From assembly GCA_021736285.1 (NCBI GenBank), contig JAIPGE010000003.1:1-21286 (forward strand): a stretch of DNA of 21,286 nt. Reading direction: 5' to 3'. Below the pieces are notes generated by a model. It did no database searches and was not told the origin of the DNA. It saw nothing but the letters and a program-made list of their open reading frames with translations. The DNA is from Candidatus Izemoplasma sp. GTDB lineage: Bacteria; Bacillota_I; Bacilli_A; Izemoplasmatales; Izemoplasmataceae. The stretch's first letter is position 1. Every line of letters starts with the position of its first letter. Below are positions 7,151-15,472 of the stretch, piece by piece. A program made the translations under genes and the position numbers.

Positions 7151-8041
7151 TTATGCTTTTGATACACCAAGTTCTTCTAGTAATTCTCCTACAAGGCGTG
7201 GTCGTTCAGCAACCAATGCGCCCGCTTTAGTGAGCGCTTCTATTTTATCTTCTACTGATCCCTTACCACCTGATATAATCGCACCAGCATGTCCCATTTT
7301 TTGTCCTTTAGGGGCTGTTCTTCCCCCTAAAAAAGCGACAAGTGGTTTTGTAAATCGTTTGTCGTTGATGGCTTCAGCAACTTCTTCTTCCATCGTTCCG
7401 CCTAGTTCACCAATAATAACAACAGCTTCTGTCTCAGGATCATTTTCATAGAGTTCTAAAAATTCTGCAAAACGTGTCCCAGGGACAGGGTCTCCACCAA
7501 CACCAATCAATGTAGATACACCATATCCTGCCGCTACAACCATTGCTGTAACTTCGTTGGTTAGTGATCCACTACGGGTCATGATACCAATATTTCCTTT
7601 TTTATATACCCGTTCAATCCAATGAGGAAAACTTCCCATCATTGCAAGTTTTGGTGAGATGACACCTGATGTATTCCCACCAACAACCATCGCATTGTGC
7701 ACTTTTGCTGCTTGTCTAATGGCGACCATGTCATGTAATGGAATCCCATCACCAATCGTAACAATTTTTTTTATACCTGCATCAAGCGCTTCAAACACAG
7801 CATCTTTTGTAAACCGTGGTGGTACAAATAACATTGATGCGTCAATGTTATGCTGTTGTGCTGCTTTCTTTACAGAATTATAAACAGGTTTATTTTCAAC
7901 TGTTTGACCTTCTTTTCCTGGTGTGACACCACAAACGACTTGAGTGCCTAATTCAATCATATGTTTGGTCCAAAAGCTACCTTCTTTACCGGTAATACCT
8001 TGGACACAAACGGTTGTTGTTTGGTCTATAAAGATGCTCAC
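7151..8041 (-). CDS. sqwL: ADP-forming acyl-CoA ligase alpha subunit, probable sulfoacetate-CoA ligase SqwL
   Basis: This protein is homologous to succinyl-CoA synthetase alpha (SucD, about 290 aa; here 296). A CoA-binding Rossmann domain starts with GITGKEG at about 15-21, and the phosphohistidine is H251 in GHAGAIISGGKG. The GTG start overlaps the stop of the beta-subunit gene (GTGA), with a strong AGGAGG site, so the two subunits are made in equal amounts. It is the last gene of the operon. I read it with SqwK as cleaving sulfoacetyl-CoA to sulfoacetate plus CoA with ATP formation. That substrate comes from context: a CoA-acylating aldehyde dehydrogenase precedes it, and no TCA-cycle genes are nearby. 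The sequence alone would also fit succinyl-CoA or another acyl-CoA. The symbol follows published sulfo-TK naming as I recall it. Confidence 0.78.
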   Translation of the reverse strand: MSIFIDQTTTVCVQGITGKEGSFWTKHMIELGTQVVCGVTPGKEGQTVENKPVYNSVKKAAQQHNIDASMLFVPPRFTKDAVFEALDAGIKKIVTIGDGIPLHDMVAIRQAAKVHNAMVVGGNTSGVISPKLAMMGSFPHWIERVYKKGNIGIMTRSGSLTNEVTAMVVAAGYGVSTLIGVGGDPVPGTRFAEFLELYENDPETEAVVIIGELGGTMEEEVAEAINDKRFTKPLVAFLGGRTAPKGQKMGHAGAIISGGKGSVEDKIEALTKAGALVAERPRLVGELLEELGVSKA

Positions 8042-9162
8042 TTTGAACCTCCTTTGGCTATATCGACAGCTTTTCTAACGGCTTCTTCTGTATCAAATAC
8101 AGGTTCTAGTCCAGCTTCTTTTAAGATGTTAACAGCTTCTTTTTCATTTGTGCCACGGATACATGTCACAATTGGACGGTCTGGTTTAAGCTGTTTAATT
8201 GCTTCGACAATACCGCTGGCCATAACATCAGCCCGAGCTATGGTCCCAAACGTCACAACAAGAATTACTTTAGATGGTACCTTTAAACATATTTCCATTG
8301 ATTTAACCGCTTTCTTATAATTTGGACCACCAAACTCTAAATAGTTTGCGATGGTTCCTCCTTCATAATGGATTAAATCATATACCGTCGTTGTTAAGCC
8401 AGCCCCAGCACACATGAGCCCAATATCGCCATCAAACTCGATAAACGGAATGCCTTCTTGAGCAGCTTCATATTCTGCGTCCGATTTGTAATCCGTTTGT
8501 CCTTTTTCGTAACGTTGTTGCCGGAACATCGAATTATCATCAATCATCAATTTCCCATCACCTGCAACAACTATGTTGTCTTGGGTGATGAATAAGGGAT
8601 TGATTTCAACCAATTCTGCATCATATTGAACAAAGATATGATATAATTTTAAGAATGTGTTCTTTAATGCTTTTGTGATATCTTTAGAAAATCCTAAATC
8701 ATAGGCAACACGACTTGCTTGATATGGCATTAATCCATAACGCATATCAATCGGCTCTTTAATAATCTTTTCGGGTCGCTCTGTTGCAAGTGTCTCAATA
8801 TCAACGCCACCTTCTTTACTGACGATTAATAACGCGCTAGCTTGATTGGGATCAATTGTAACTGAGACATAGATTTCTTGTTTGATATCAATTGCTTCTT
8901 CAATCAACAAGTGTTTGATATTTAAGTCTTTTGCGAATAAGCGTTTTGTTTCTTTTTGGGCATCTTCTTTTGTTTTTGTAAAAACAACCAATCCCGCTTT
9001 CCCACGACCACCACTTAAGACTTGTGATTTCACAACACATGGTGTCTTAACAGTATCTAATGCTTTTTCTAACATTGTTTCTTCTTGAATTAAGACACTG
9101 TTGGGGATAGGAATTCCGGCTTCTTTAAAGATATCTTTTGCTTGATATTCAAATAATTTCAT
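8038..9162 (-). CDS. sqwK: ADP-forming acyl-CoA ligase beta subunit, probable sulfoacetate-CoA ligase SqwK
   Basis: This is a homologue of succinyl-CoA synthetase beta (SucC, about 388 aa; here 374). The N-terminal ATP-grasp domain carries KSQVLSGGRGKAG at 45-57 and the metal/nucleotide segment EINPLF near residue 190. The C-terminal ligase-CoA domain contains GGTIANYLEFGG. The start has no clear ribosome site (AAGTAGTG at best) and lies 9 nt after the SqwD stop, suggesting reinitiation by ribosomes finishing sqwD. With SqwL it would conserve the thioester energy of sulfoacetyl-CoA as ATP. Nothing distinguishes a sulfonate from a carboxylate substrate by eye, so the specificity is inferred from the operon. 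Confidence 0.78.
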   Translation of the reverse strand: MKLFEYQAKDIFKEAGIPIPNSVLIQEETMLEKALDTVKTPCVVKSQVLSGGRGKAGLVVFTKTKEDAQKETKRLFAKDLNIKHLLIEEAIDIKQEIYVSVTIDPNQASALLIVSKEGGVDIETLATERPEKIIKEPIDMRYGLMPYQASRVAYDLGFSKDITKALKNTFLKLYHIFVQYDAELVEINPLFITQDNIVVAGDGKLMIDDNSMFRQQRYEKGQTDYKSDAEYEAAQEGIPFIEFDGDIGLMCAGAGLTTTVYDLIHYEGGTIANYLEFGGPNYKKAVKSMEICLKVPSKVILVVTFGTIARADVMASGIVEAIKQLKPDRPIVTCIRGTNEKEAVNILKEAGLEPVFDTEEAVRKAVDIAKGGSK

Positions 9163-9171
9163 TGTATCACA

Positions 9172-10575
9172 CTACTTATGTTTCTTGAGATAAGTACCAA
9201 AGATGTCTTCATCTGTTGGTCTTTTTGGCTCAAAATATTCAGATACCCATGTCACATTAATAAAATGTTTGTAATAGATGTTTTCTGTTGTGACATTGCC
9301 ACCCCAAGTACCACATCCGAGTGATACTGTTGACGGCATTCCATTAAAGAAGGCCCCTCCATTTGCGGCAGCTTGTGGTTGATTAACCATAATACGACTA
9401 GATTTCATATGAATCCCTAAGTGTGACACATAATCATTATTAAAGGTGTGAATCCCGCATGAATGACCTGTGCCATTATTGTCTGTTAATCGTTTTAATA
9501 TTTGATACCCTGCTTCAAACGTATCATATTTAAATACGGTTAAAACAGGAGATAATTTTTCTTGACTGAAGAAATCTTCTTCAATTTCTTTTGCCCCTTT
9601 TACCAATAAAACTTTGGTTTCTTTAGGTACCTTAAATCCTGCTTTTTCTGCGATATATGGGGCTGATTTTGCAACAATACCACCGTTTATAGAACGGTAT
9701 CCTTTTTTATTCAGTTGCCACATATATGCTTCTAATAATTTACGTTCTTTATCGTTCACTAAATAGCCGTCTAAGTGTTTAAATTCAGTAAGCATTTGAT
9801 CATAAATTGATTGATGAATAATAACCGAGTTTTCACTTGAACAAGATGTTGCATAATCGAATGCTTTTGAACGGATAATTTTACCTGCGGCATCTTTAAC
9901 GTCTGCATCTTCAGCAACCATTTGGACAGCATTACCTGGTCCAACACCATAGGCTGGTGTACCAGACGAATAGGCAGCTTTAACCATTGCACTTCCACCT
10001 GTTGCTAAGACCATATCAGCTTGTTCCATTAATGTATTTGTTAAAGCAATTGATGGTGCTTCAATGATTTGAATTAAATCTTCTGGTGCACCAACTTTTT
10101 TGAGACCTTTACGCATAAAATCAACTGCCATTTTTGAACATTTTTTTGCACTTGGATGCGGTGCAAAAATAACAGCGTTTCGTCCTTTTAGGATTGTTAT
10201 TGCATTACTTGAAGGTGTTGCTGTTGGATTGGTAACTGGTGTTAGGGCAGCAACAATACCAACTGGTTTTGCATATTTTTTTATTTTTTTTGCCTCGTCA
10301 ACTTCGATTAATCCAACTGATTTAGCGCCTTTAATATCGGCGAGTACGCCGAGTACTTTATTCTTATGTTTCGCAATCTTGTCTTCTACATTTCCCATTT
10401 TTGTTTCTTCAACAGCAAATTTAGCCAATTGAGCAATGTTTTCGTCATTATACACTTCATATCCTACAGCAACACAAACTTCATCAATTTGTTCTTGTGA
10501 ATAATCTTGAATTTGTTCTTGTGCAGCGCTGGCACGGCTAATATATTCTTGGATGATTTGTAACTCTTTTTCCAT
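9172..10575 (-). CDS. sqwD: CoA-acylating aldehyde dehydrogenase, probable sulfoacetaldehyde dehydrogenase SqwD
   Basis: This is an ALDH-superfamily protein of the EutE/PduP/SauS/AdhE-N type that oxidises an aldehyde to acyl-CoA with NAD(P)+. The 467 residues match the acylating group. Visible elements are the nucleotide-binding ALTPVTNPTATP (about 110-121), ATGGSAMV (191-198), GVGPGN (210-215) and the catalytic cysteine C245 in SCSSEN. It lacks the N-terminal shell-targeting extension of microcompartment forms, and no shell genes are near. It has a strong AAGGAGG ribosome site. Context makes sulfoacetaldehyde to sulfoacetyl-CoA the expected reaction: the transketolase steps upstream would release sulfoacetaldehyde, and the CoA ligase downstream would use the product. 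A generic acetaldehyde or propionaldehyde dehydrogenase is the alternative. Confidence 0.8.
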   Translation of the reverse strand: MEKELQIIQEYISRASAAQEQIQDYSQEQIDEVCVAVGYEVYNDENIAQLAKFAVEETKMGNVEDKIAKHKNKVLGVLADIKGAKSVGLIEVDEAKKIKKYAKPVGIVAALTPVTNPTATPSSNAITILKGRNAVIFAPHPSAKKCSKMAVDFMRKGLKKVGAPEDLIQIIEAPSIALTNTLMEQADMVLATGGSAMVKAAYSSGTPAYGVGPGNAVQMVAEDADVKDAAGKIIRSKAFDYATSCSSENSVIIHQSIYDQMLTEFKHLDGYLVNDKERKLLEAYMWQLNKKGYRSINGGIVAKSAPYIAEKAGFKVPKETKVLLVKGAKEIEEDFFSQEKLSPVLTVFKYDTFEAGYQILKRLTDNNGTGHSCGIHTFNNDYVSHLGIHMKSSRIMVNQPQAAANGGAFFNGMPSTVSLGCGTWGGNVTTENIYYKHFINVTWVSEYFEPKRPTDEDIFGTYLKKHK

Positions 10576-10587
10576 GTTTCTCCTCCT

Positions 10588-11829
10588 TTATTTGATGATT
10601 CCCACAGCAACCAATCCACCTAAGAATATCGCAATAAAAACGAGTGAACTGAAGGCTGTGATAAATAAGTTTTTAAATAGTTTTTTCTTGTCAACCGTTT
10701 CTGGAGAGCTTGCAAGTGCCAAGGCTCCCATGGTTGAAAAGGGACTCATTGTTACAATGTGTGATGCAACCGCAATCGTGATTGTTAATGCGGTTGGCGA
10801 GACAATATTCATTAAATTATTTGATAGTTCGACAGTTGTCGGAATGAGTGTCGGCATGACTACACCTACAGCAGAACTAAAGATTGACATCACACCAGAT
10901 AAGACAGCCATAATTGGAATGGCTGTGCTTTTACTCATCATGCTGGCAAGTAGTGTAGCGAGTAAATCAACACCTCCTAATGTATTAATAACATTTATTA
11001 ATACGGCAGTTCCCGAGATCAATAATAGTGTCGACCATGGGACATGAAGGATGGCTTGATTTTGATCTGCAACATTTAAAATAATTAAGATTGCAGCTAA
11101 TGTAAAAGCAGCAAACCCAACATTTACGCCGCCAACAACGACCCAAATAACCAATATAACGATTGAAATTAGGGTAATAATTTGAGCGCGATTTAACCGA
11201 TCAACTTTCTCAATTTCAACACGGTCACCGCGTAGTTTAAGTCCCCCTAAAACAATGAATAACAACGTTGAAAAGACAGTCATTGAAAGGACATTTATGG
11301 CGAAAATTTTATAGCCGAGATCACCTACACCATTCATCATTGCTAAATCTAGAGCAACAATGCCATTAGGTGCAAGCGGGGACAAGCCCCCTGCAATTGA
11401 TCCTAAGATAATTAATGAACTCATCATCAGTACTGAAATATTGGTACGATACGCAATTGCTAGTCCAATCGGTAACAACAACGCACTTGTTGATATATTT
11501 CCTGGTCCCACTGTCGCAACAATCACAGCTAGGACATAAAAAATAATTGGAATCAAAATCTTTTTACCACGACTTTGATAGATGATTGTCTTAGAGATTT
11601 TCTCTAATGTACCATTAAGTTTTGCGATGCTAAATAAGAATGTAATTCCTAGTGTCGTAAAAAATAATTTTACTGGCCAATAACTAATAATTGTATTTAC
11701 TGGAATATCTCCAATATAATATCCGACAAATAAAGCAAATACCAACGCAACAAGCCCAACATTAATATTCTTCCAAAAGCCAATTACGACAGCAACAACG
11801 AGTGACAGTAACGAAATAATTTCAATCAT
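10588..11829 (-). CDS. Carboxylate-type membrane transporter, candidate sulfoacetate exporter
   Basis: This is a 413-aa integral membrane protein with about ten to twelve hydrophobic segments in two halves separated by a charged cytosolic loop (about residues 200-215). Overall it looks like the ion-transporter superfamily (SLC13, CitM, ArsB or MatC-like). Conserved-looking helical hairpins occur at ATVGPGNISTSALLLP and SPLAPNG in the first half and SSAVGVVMPTLIPT plus TMSPFSTMGALAL in the second. These are the paired small/polar motifs expected in such carriers. It sits between the isomerase and dehydrogenase genes with short gaps, so it belongs to the operon. Many SQ pathways export the C2 or C3 sulfonate through TauE-type proteins. 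This one looks unrelated to TauE, so export of sulfoacetate (or isethionate) is inferred from place only. Confidence 0.7.
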   Translation of the reverse strand: MIEIISLLSLVVAVVIGFWKNINVGLVALVFALFVGYYIGDIPVNTIISYWPVKLFFTTLGITFLFSIAKLNGTLEKISKTIIYQSRGKKILIPIIFYVLAVIVATVGPGNISTSALLLPIGLAIAYRTNISVLMMSSLIILGSIAGGLSPLAPNGIVALDLAMMNGVGDLGYKIFAINVLSMTVFSTLLFIVLGGLKLRGDRVEIEKVDRLNRAQIITLISIVILVIWVVVGGVNVGFAAFTLAAILIILNVADQNQAILHVPWSTLLLISGTAVLINVINTLGGVDLLATLLASMMSKSTAIPIMAVLSGVMSIFSSAVGVVMPTLIPTTVELSNNLMNIVSPTALTITIAVASHIVTMSPFSTMGALALASSPETVDKKKLFKNLFITAFSSLVFIAIFLGGLVAVGIIK

Positions 11830-11849
11830 TGGTTAAGACTCCTTAGGTG

Positions 11850-12332
11850 TTATTTGTTAAAGCTTTTCTTTTCAATCTCTCTTACGTCAGCACGGGCAAC
11901 TTTTAACTTTTCTGCACGCCAGTCTTCAAGATTTTCTGTAAATTCTGTTTCTAAAAATGTTTTTGCCATTTCAACACCACGGAACGGTGCAACAATCCAT
12001 CCGCCCATACAAAGCACATTTGCATCATTAATTGCGCGTGCTTTTTCAGTCGTGTAGACTGTTTCACATGCTGCTCCATGAACGCCTTCGTGTTTGTTAG
12101 AAACAATACTCATGCCCATTCCTGTTCCACAGATTAAGATGCCTCTATCGTATTCTTTATTTTGAATCTTTTTCGCACCTTTTTCGGCCACAACATAAAA
12201 TGGATAAGGGTTGTCTTCGCTTAAAGTTCCTATGTCTTCTACTTCATAATCATTTTCTAATAGATATGCTTTTACTGCTTCTTTTAAGGTAAATCCTGAT
12301 TTGTCTGATCCGATAAATAATTTTTTATTCAT
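11850..12332 (-). CDS. sqwI: RpiB/LacAB-family isomerase, probable sulfoerythrose isomerase SqwI
   Basis: This 160-aa protein has the RpiB fold. The substrate loop GSDKSG has D10, and the catalytic C68 with T70 sits in ILICGTGMGMS. In sulfo-TK pathways SqwI converts 4-deoxy-4-sulfoerythrose to 4-deoxy-4-sulfoerythrulose so that the transketolase can act again, and gene order next to sqwGH supports this. Several ribose-5-P isomerase features are altered. By eye alignment to E. coli RpiB, H10 is Lys (K11), the ring-opening H99 is Ile (I101), and the C-terminal phosphate-binding GGRHxxRV is replaced by a stretch containing EDWRAEKL. These changes speak against plain ribose-5-P isomerase. A D-erythrose/erythrulose-4-phosphate isomerase is the main alternative. 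Confidence 0.8.
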   Translation of the reverse strand: MNKKLFIGSDKSGFTLKEAVKAYLLENDYEVEDIGTLSEDNPYPFYVVAEKGAKKIQNKEYDRGILICGTGMGMSIVSNKHEGVHGAACETVYTTEKARAINDANVLCMGGWIVAPFRGVEMAKTFLETEFTENLEDWRAEKLKVARADVREIEKKSFNK

Positions 12333-12346
12333 TATAATATCCTTTC

Positions 12347-13288
12347 TTATTTTTGAGTTAAAACGTCTTTTACCGCTTCAACAATGTTTTTCGCTTTAAG
12401 TCCAAATTTTTCCATTAAGAAATCTTTTTTACCGACTTCACCAAAGTGATCTTTCGTTCCTACACGACGCAATGGTGTTGGACAGTTTTCCGATAAGACT
12501 TCTGCCACAGCGCTTCCTAGTCCATTGATAATGTTATGGTTTTCTGCCGTGACAACAGCACCGGTCCGTTTTGCTTCTTTACAAATTGCTTTTTGATCAA
12601 TTGGTTTGAGTGTATGCATATTAACAACACTGACGCTGATACCTTCATCAGCTAAGATTTTCTCTGCATCTAATGCTTCTTTTACCATAATCCCTGTAGC
12701 AAAGATTGATACATCTGATCCTTCATTAATTGTCGTAGCTTTTCCAAGTTCAAAGGTTTGATCATCGGCAAAAATTGGATCAAATTCTTTACGTAACAAA
12801 CGAATATAGACTGGTCCATTATGGGCTGCAATTTGAGGAAATAACTGTGCCAATTGGACACCATCTACGGGCTCTACAATCATCATGGTTGGGATATTTC
12901 TCATGATTCCAACATCTTCTAAAGACATGTGTGTTCCACCGTTTAATTGTGCCATAATACCTGGGTCTGAACCAACCATTTTAACATTCAATTTTGAATA
13001 AGCGATAGATAATGTTACTTGATCAAAGACACGTCGTGTCGCAAATGGTGTAAACGTATGTGTGAATGGTAATTTACCCATATTGGCTAAGCCTGCGGCA
13101 ACACCAATCATATTCGCTTCGGCAACACCAACATTAATGGTTCTTTCTGGGTATTTTTTATGAAAACGGGTTGTTGATAAAGCTGTCATTAGATCTGCTT
13201 CTACAATTACCATTTGTGGATTCTTTTCCGCATAGTCTAACAATAAATCTACATAGATATCTCTTAAGTTTCGGTCTCGTAATTTCAT
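12347..13288 (-). CDS. sqwH: Transketolase C-terminal subunit, probable sulfofructose transketolase SqwH
   Basis: This is the pyrimidine-binding plus C-terminal domain subunit of a split transketolase (313 aa). The cofactor-activating glutamate is E57 in INVGVAEANMIG. The protein pairs with SqwG, whose stop is 1 nt upstream, to give a complete ThDP enzyme. In the sulfo-TK route it moves a C2 ketol unit from sulfofructose, then from sulfoerythrulose, to glyceraldehyde-3-P, giving xylulose-5-P each time. The substrate loop differs from ordinary transketolases. The usual GTHAG is GSDPG (D108 where E. coli has H461), and the usual GEDGxTHQ is QLNGGTHM (N116 at the E. coli D469 position). The IRLxR arginine (R520 in E. 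coli) is kept. This fits a specialised donor pocket. Confidence 0.83.
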   Translation of the reverse strand: MKLRDRNLRDIYVDLLLDYAEKNPQMVIVEADLMTALSTTRFHKKYPERTINVGVAEANMIGVAAGLANMGKLPFTHTFTPFATRRVFDQVTLSIAYSKLNVKMVGSDPGIMAQLNGGTHMSLEDVGIMRNIPTMMIVEPVDGVQLAQLFPQIAAHNGPVYIRLLRKEFDPIFADDQTFELGKATTINEGSDVSIFATGIMVKEALDAEKILADEGISVSVVNMHTLKPIDQKAICKEAKRTGAVVTAENHNIINGLGSAVAEVLSENCPTPLRRVGTKDHFGEVGKKDFLMEKFGLKAKNIVEAVKDVLTQK

Positions 13289-13289
13289 C

Positions 13290-14102
13290 TTATTTTAACC
13301 TCGCAATCGCTTCTTCGGCCATTTCTTTTGTGACCGGCATATTATGTGATCCGATATTGCCTTCACAAAACGATGCCCCTTTACCTTTGATGGTATTCAA
13401 TATAATCATTGATGGCTTATTTGTTGTTTGTTTCGCTTCTGAAATAGCGTTTTGAATTGCTTCGATGTCATGGCCATCTATACTTTGAACATGCCAATTA
13501 AAAGCTTCCCATTTTTTATCTAGGGGTGCAATATTATTAACCGTCATTGTTTCACCATCAATTTGCATTTTATTGTAATCAGTAAATGCGATTAGATGAT
13601 CTAGTTTTTGGCTACCGGCAAACATGCTTGCTTCCCATATTTGACCTTCTTGACTTTCTCCATCACCAATAATCGCATACACATAATATGGTGCTTTGTC
13701 GATTTGGACTGCTTTAGCCATTCCAACTGCCGCAGAGAACCCTTGTCCGAGAGAGCCTGTCGTCATATCAACACCAATAGTCAAGTTTTTATCGGTATGA
13801 CTTGGTAATTTCGTATTCGGTGCATTTAATGTTTTTAATATTTCTACATCAAAATATCCTTTTAGAGCTAGCGCTGAATATACAGCTGGTCCGCCGTGAC
13901 CTTTTGATAATACAAAGCGGTCACGATCAGCTTTTAGTGGCTCTTTTGGATCAATATCCATTTCATCAAAATATAGCACGGCCAATACATCCGCAATTGA
14001 TAAACTTCCACCAACATGTCCAACACCTAAATGGGCGATACAATTAATTGTATGTTTCCTAATTTCTTTTGCTTGTTCTTCTAAATACTGTTTTTCTTTC
14101 AT
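13290..14102 (-). CDS. sqwG: Transketolase N-terminal subunit, probable sulfofructose transketolase SqwG
   Basis: This is the ThDP-diphosphate-binding half of a split transketolase (270 aa). The ThDP/metal motif starts at GDG (146-148) in IGDGESQEGQIWEA and ends at N177 in DYNKMQIDG. Substrate and cofactor histidines lie in GHVGGSLS (H29), SKGHGG (H69) and PSHTD (H102). Split transketolases are common in low-GC Gram-positive and anaerobic bacteria. A strong AGGAGG ribosome site precedes the ATG. The gene lies 10 nt after the putative SQ isomerase gene and 1 nt before sqwH, matching the expected order of steps. On sequence alone this subunit could be an ordinary transketolase, so the assignment rests on the operon and on changes in SqwH. 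Confidence 0.83.
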   Translation of the reverse strand: MKEKQYLEEQAKEIRKHTINCIAHLGVGHVGGSLSIADVLAVLYFDEMDIDPKEPLKADRDRFVLSKGHGGPAVYSALALKGYFDVEILKTLNAPNTKLPSHTDKNLTIGVDMTTGSLGQGFSAAVGMAKAVQIDKAPYYVYAIIGDGESQEGQIWEASMFAGSQKLDHLIAFTDYNKMQIDGETMTVNNIAPLDKKWEAFNWHVQSIDGHDIEAIQNAISEAKQTTNKPSMIILNTIKGKGASFCEGNIGSHNMPVTKEMAEEAIARLK

Positions 14103-14112
14103 CTGTATCCTC

Positions 14113-15450
14113 CTAATATTTGCAAATTTCTATATTAAGCATCTCTGCTAAAATCTCTAATTCTTCAACTACGTCATCATATAAAACAGCGAAATGTGGC
14201 TCCCATCCTTCGTTGACTAGTTCAGTAACTAATGGGGTAACTTCTGGTTTCACTTGAACGACCATTGATGTTCCTAAAAATTGTTTAGGTTTATCTAGAA
14301 TCTCACCTTTTAGTAAGAAAAATCTAAAGGTTCCATCTGGTTTTCGTCCGACTCTAAAGATGGTTGCTTTTTCACTTGGTTTGAACCCAAATTCCATCGT
14401 TGGTCCAATTTTACGGTTTGGATGAACGCCGGTAATTGCTTTGTTATTTCTTGCAAGTGAACAAGCACCGGTACCACAATGCCAAAATGTTATTGTGTTT
14501 TCTGTTTCATCGATTGATACGGGATCACCTAGGAAACTAGGTTGTTTTGTTAATTCATGTCCAATATGCATCGATAATGCACCGTAAGCATCCGCTTCAC
14601 ATGCCGCTGCAATTCGTTCATCATTTAACATTCCTAAGACACCACATACCGGTGTGCCATAGTTTGTAAAGAAATCGGGCCAACATCGTGATGCAATAGC
14701 TTTGATATTGTTTTCTTCTATGTAATCCTTGTATACTTTGTATAATTTTACAAAGTCTACACGGTTTTTTGTCAATGTTTGTTTTAAATTATCCATCTTG
14801 CTGTGTGCAAGTTTAGATTCTTTTATCGTTTCTTCTTCTTTCAATTTTTGTGCCATTTCAGTTAATTCACGTGATTCTATCGCCATTAAATTAACACCAA
14901 AATAATTTGCCATTTCTGAGTCTAATGCACGACCAAATCCGAATCCTGTTGGTGTGTGTCCTATCATTAATAAATTGGTATCTTTTAAATCATGTTTTAC
15001 ATGTGCTGATTTAATTACTTTTGTGAGTCTTTCTTTAATTGCTGTTTCAGTTGGTGCTCCATACATATAAAATAGATGATCATCATACATTTGTTTAAAT
15101 GCATTACCCGCTGAGAATGCACCCGTTAATGAATTTAAGCGTAATCTTCCACCATCAATTTTAGGTTCTCTTAACGTCCACAGTAGGAATGTTGAATCTA
15201 AACGTTTAAAGATTTCTGTGACATAGGCTGCGTGCGCAAATGTAATATTTTGAATAATGACTAAATCGGGGTTTTTGTCCTCAATAAAAGATTTTAAGAG
15301 GTTAATGGATAATAACATCTCATCAGGTACAATTGCGTTAGGTTCAATTGAATGAATCAATTTAACTGATGCATCAAATTGGTTTTGTGCGGCTTCTAAG
15401 TCAAACGTAGGTACCCCAATGGGGCAGTATATAATTTCTAATTTTTTCAT
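14113..15450 (-). CDS. sqvD: L-fucose/arabinose isomerase-fold protein, probable sulfoquinovose isomerase SqvD
   Basis: This is a 445-aa protein of the L-fucose/L-arabinose isomerase superfamily. Two N-terminal alpha/beta domains are followed by a C-terminal domain. Likely metal ligands are E285 and D287 in CEADAYGALS and H324 in FWHCGTGAC. An MIGHTPTGFGFGR segment (about 162-174) opens the second domain. It is expected to convert SQ to 6-deoxy-6-sulfofructose, as the SqvD/SftI isomerases of transaldolase- and transketolase-type sulfoglycolysis do. It is unrelated to the YihS isomerase of E. coli. No fucose, rhamnose or arabinose kinase or aldolase is nearby, which argues against a classical deoxysugar isomerase. 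Its ribosome site is AGGAG, and a 116-nt gap with a stem-loop separates it from the binding-protein gene. Confidence 0.78.
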   Translation of the reverse strand: MKKLEIIYCPIGVPTFDLEAAQNQFDASVKLIHSIEPNAIVPDEMLLSINLLKSFIEDKNPDLVIIQNITFAHAAYVTEIFKRLDSTFLLWTLREPKIDGGRLRLNSLTGAFSAGNAFKQMYDDHLFYMYGAPTETAIKERLTKVIKSAHVKHDLKDTNLLMIGHTPTGFGFGRALDSEMANYFGVNLMAIESRELTEMAQKLKEEETIKESKLAHSKMDNLKQTLTKNRVDFVKLYKVYKDYIEENNIKAIASRCWPDFFTNYGTPVCGVLGMLNDERIAAACEADAYGALSMHIGHELTKQPSFLGDPVSIDETENTITFWHCGTGACSLARNNKAITGVHPNRKIGPTMEFGFKPSEKATIFRVGRKPDGTFRFFLLKGEILDKPKQFLGTSMVVQVKPEVTPLVTELVNEGWEPHFAVLYDDVVEELEILAEMLNIEICKY

Positions 15451-15472
15451 ATTATCTCTCCTAAAAAATCTG

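Noticed and set aside
7151..9162. Succinyl-CoA synthetase of the TCA cycle
   Set aside because: The protein family fits, but no TCA genes are nearby. The genes follow an acylating aldehyde dehydrogenase inside an SQ operon with coupled translation, so sulfoacetyl-CoA is the better substrate guess.
9172..10575. Part of an ethanolamine/propanediol-type microcompartment
   Set aside because: The dehydrogenase is EutE/PduP-like, but no shell proteins, cobalamin enzymes or targeting peptide are present.
10100..11047. 110-aa and 164-aa open frames on the plus strand opposite sqwD and the transporter
   Set aside because: They are antisense shadows of conserved genes without ribosome sites or recognisable domains.
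12347..14102. Housekeeping split transketolase with ribose-5-phosphate isomerase
   Set aside because: Gene order next to an SQ isomerase and sulfoquinovosidase, and altered active-site residues in SqwH and SqwI, favour sulfosugar roles. Each enzyme on its own could still be read as pentose-phosphate pathway.
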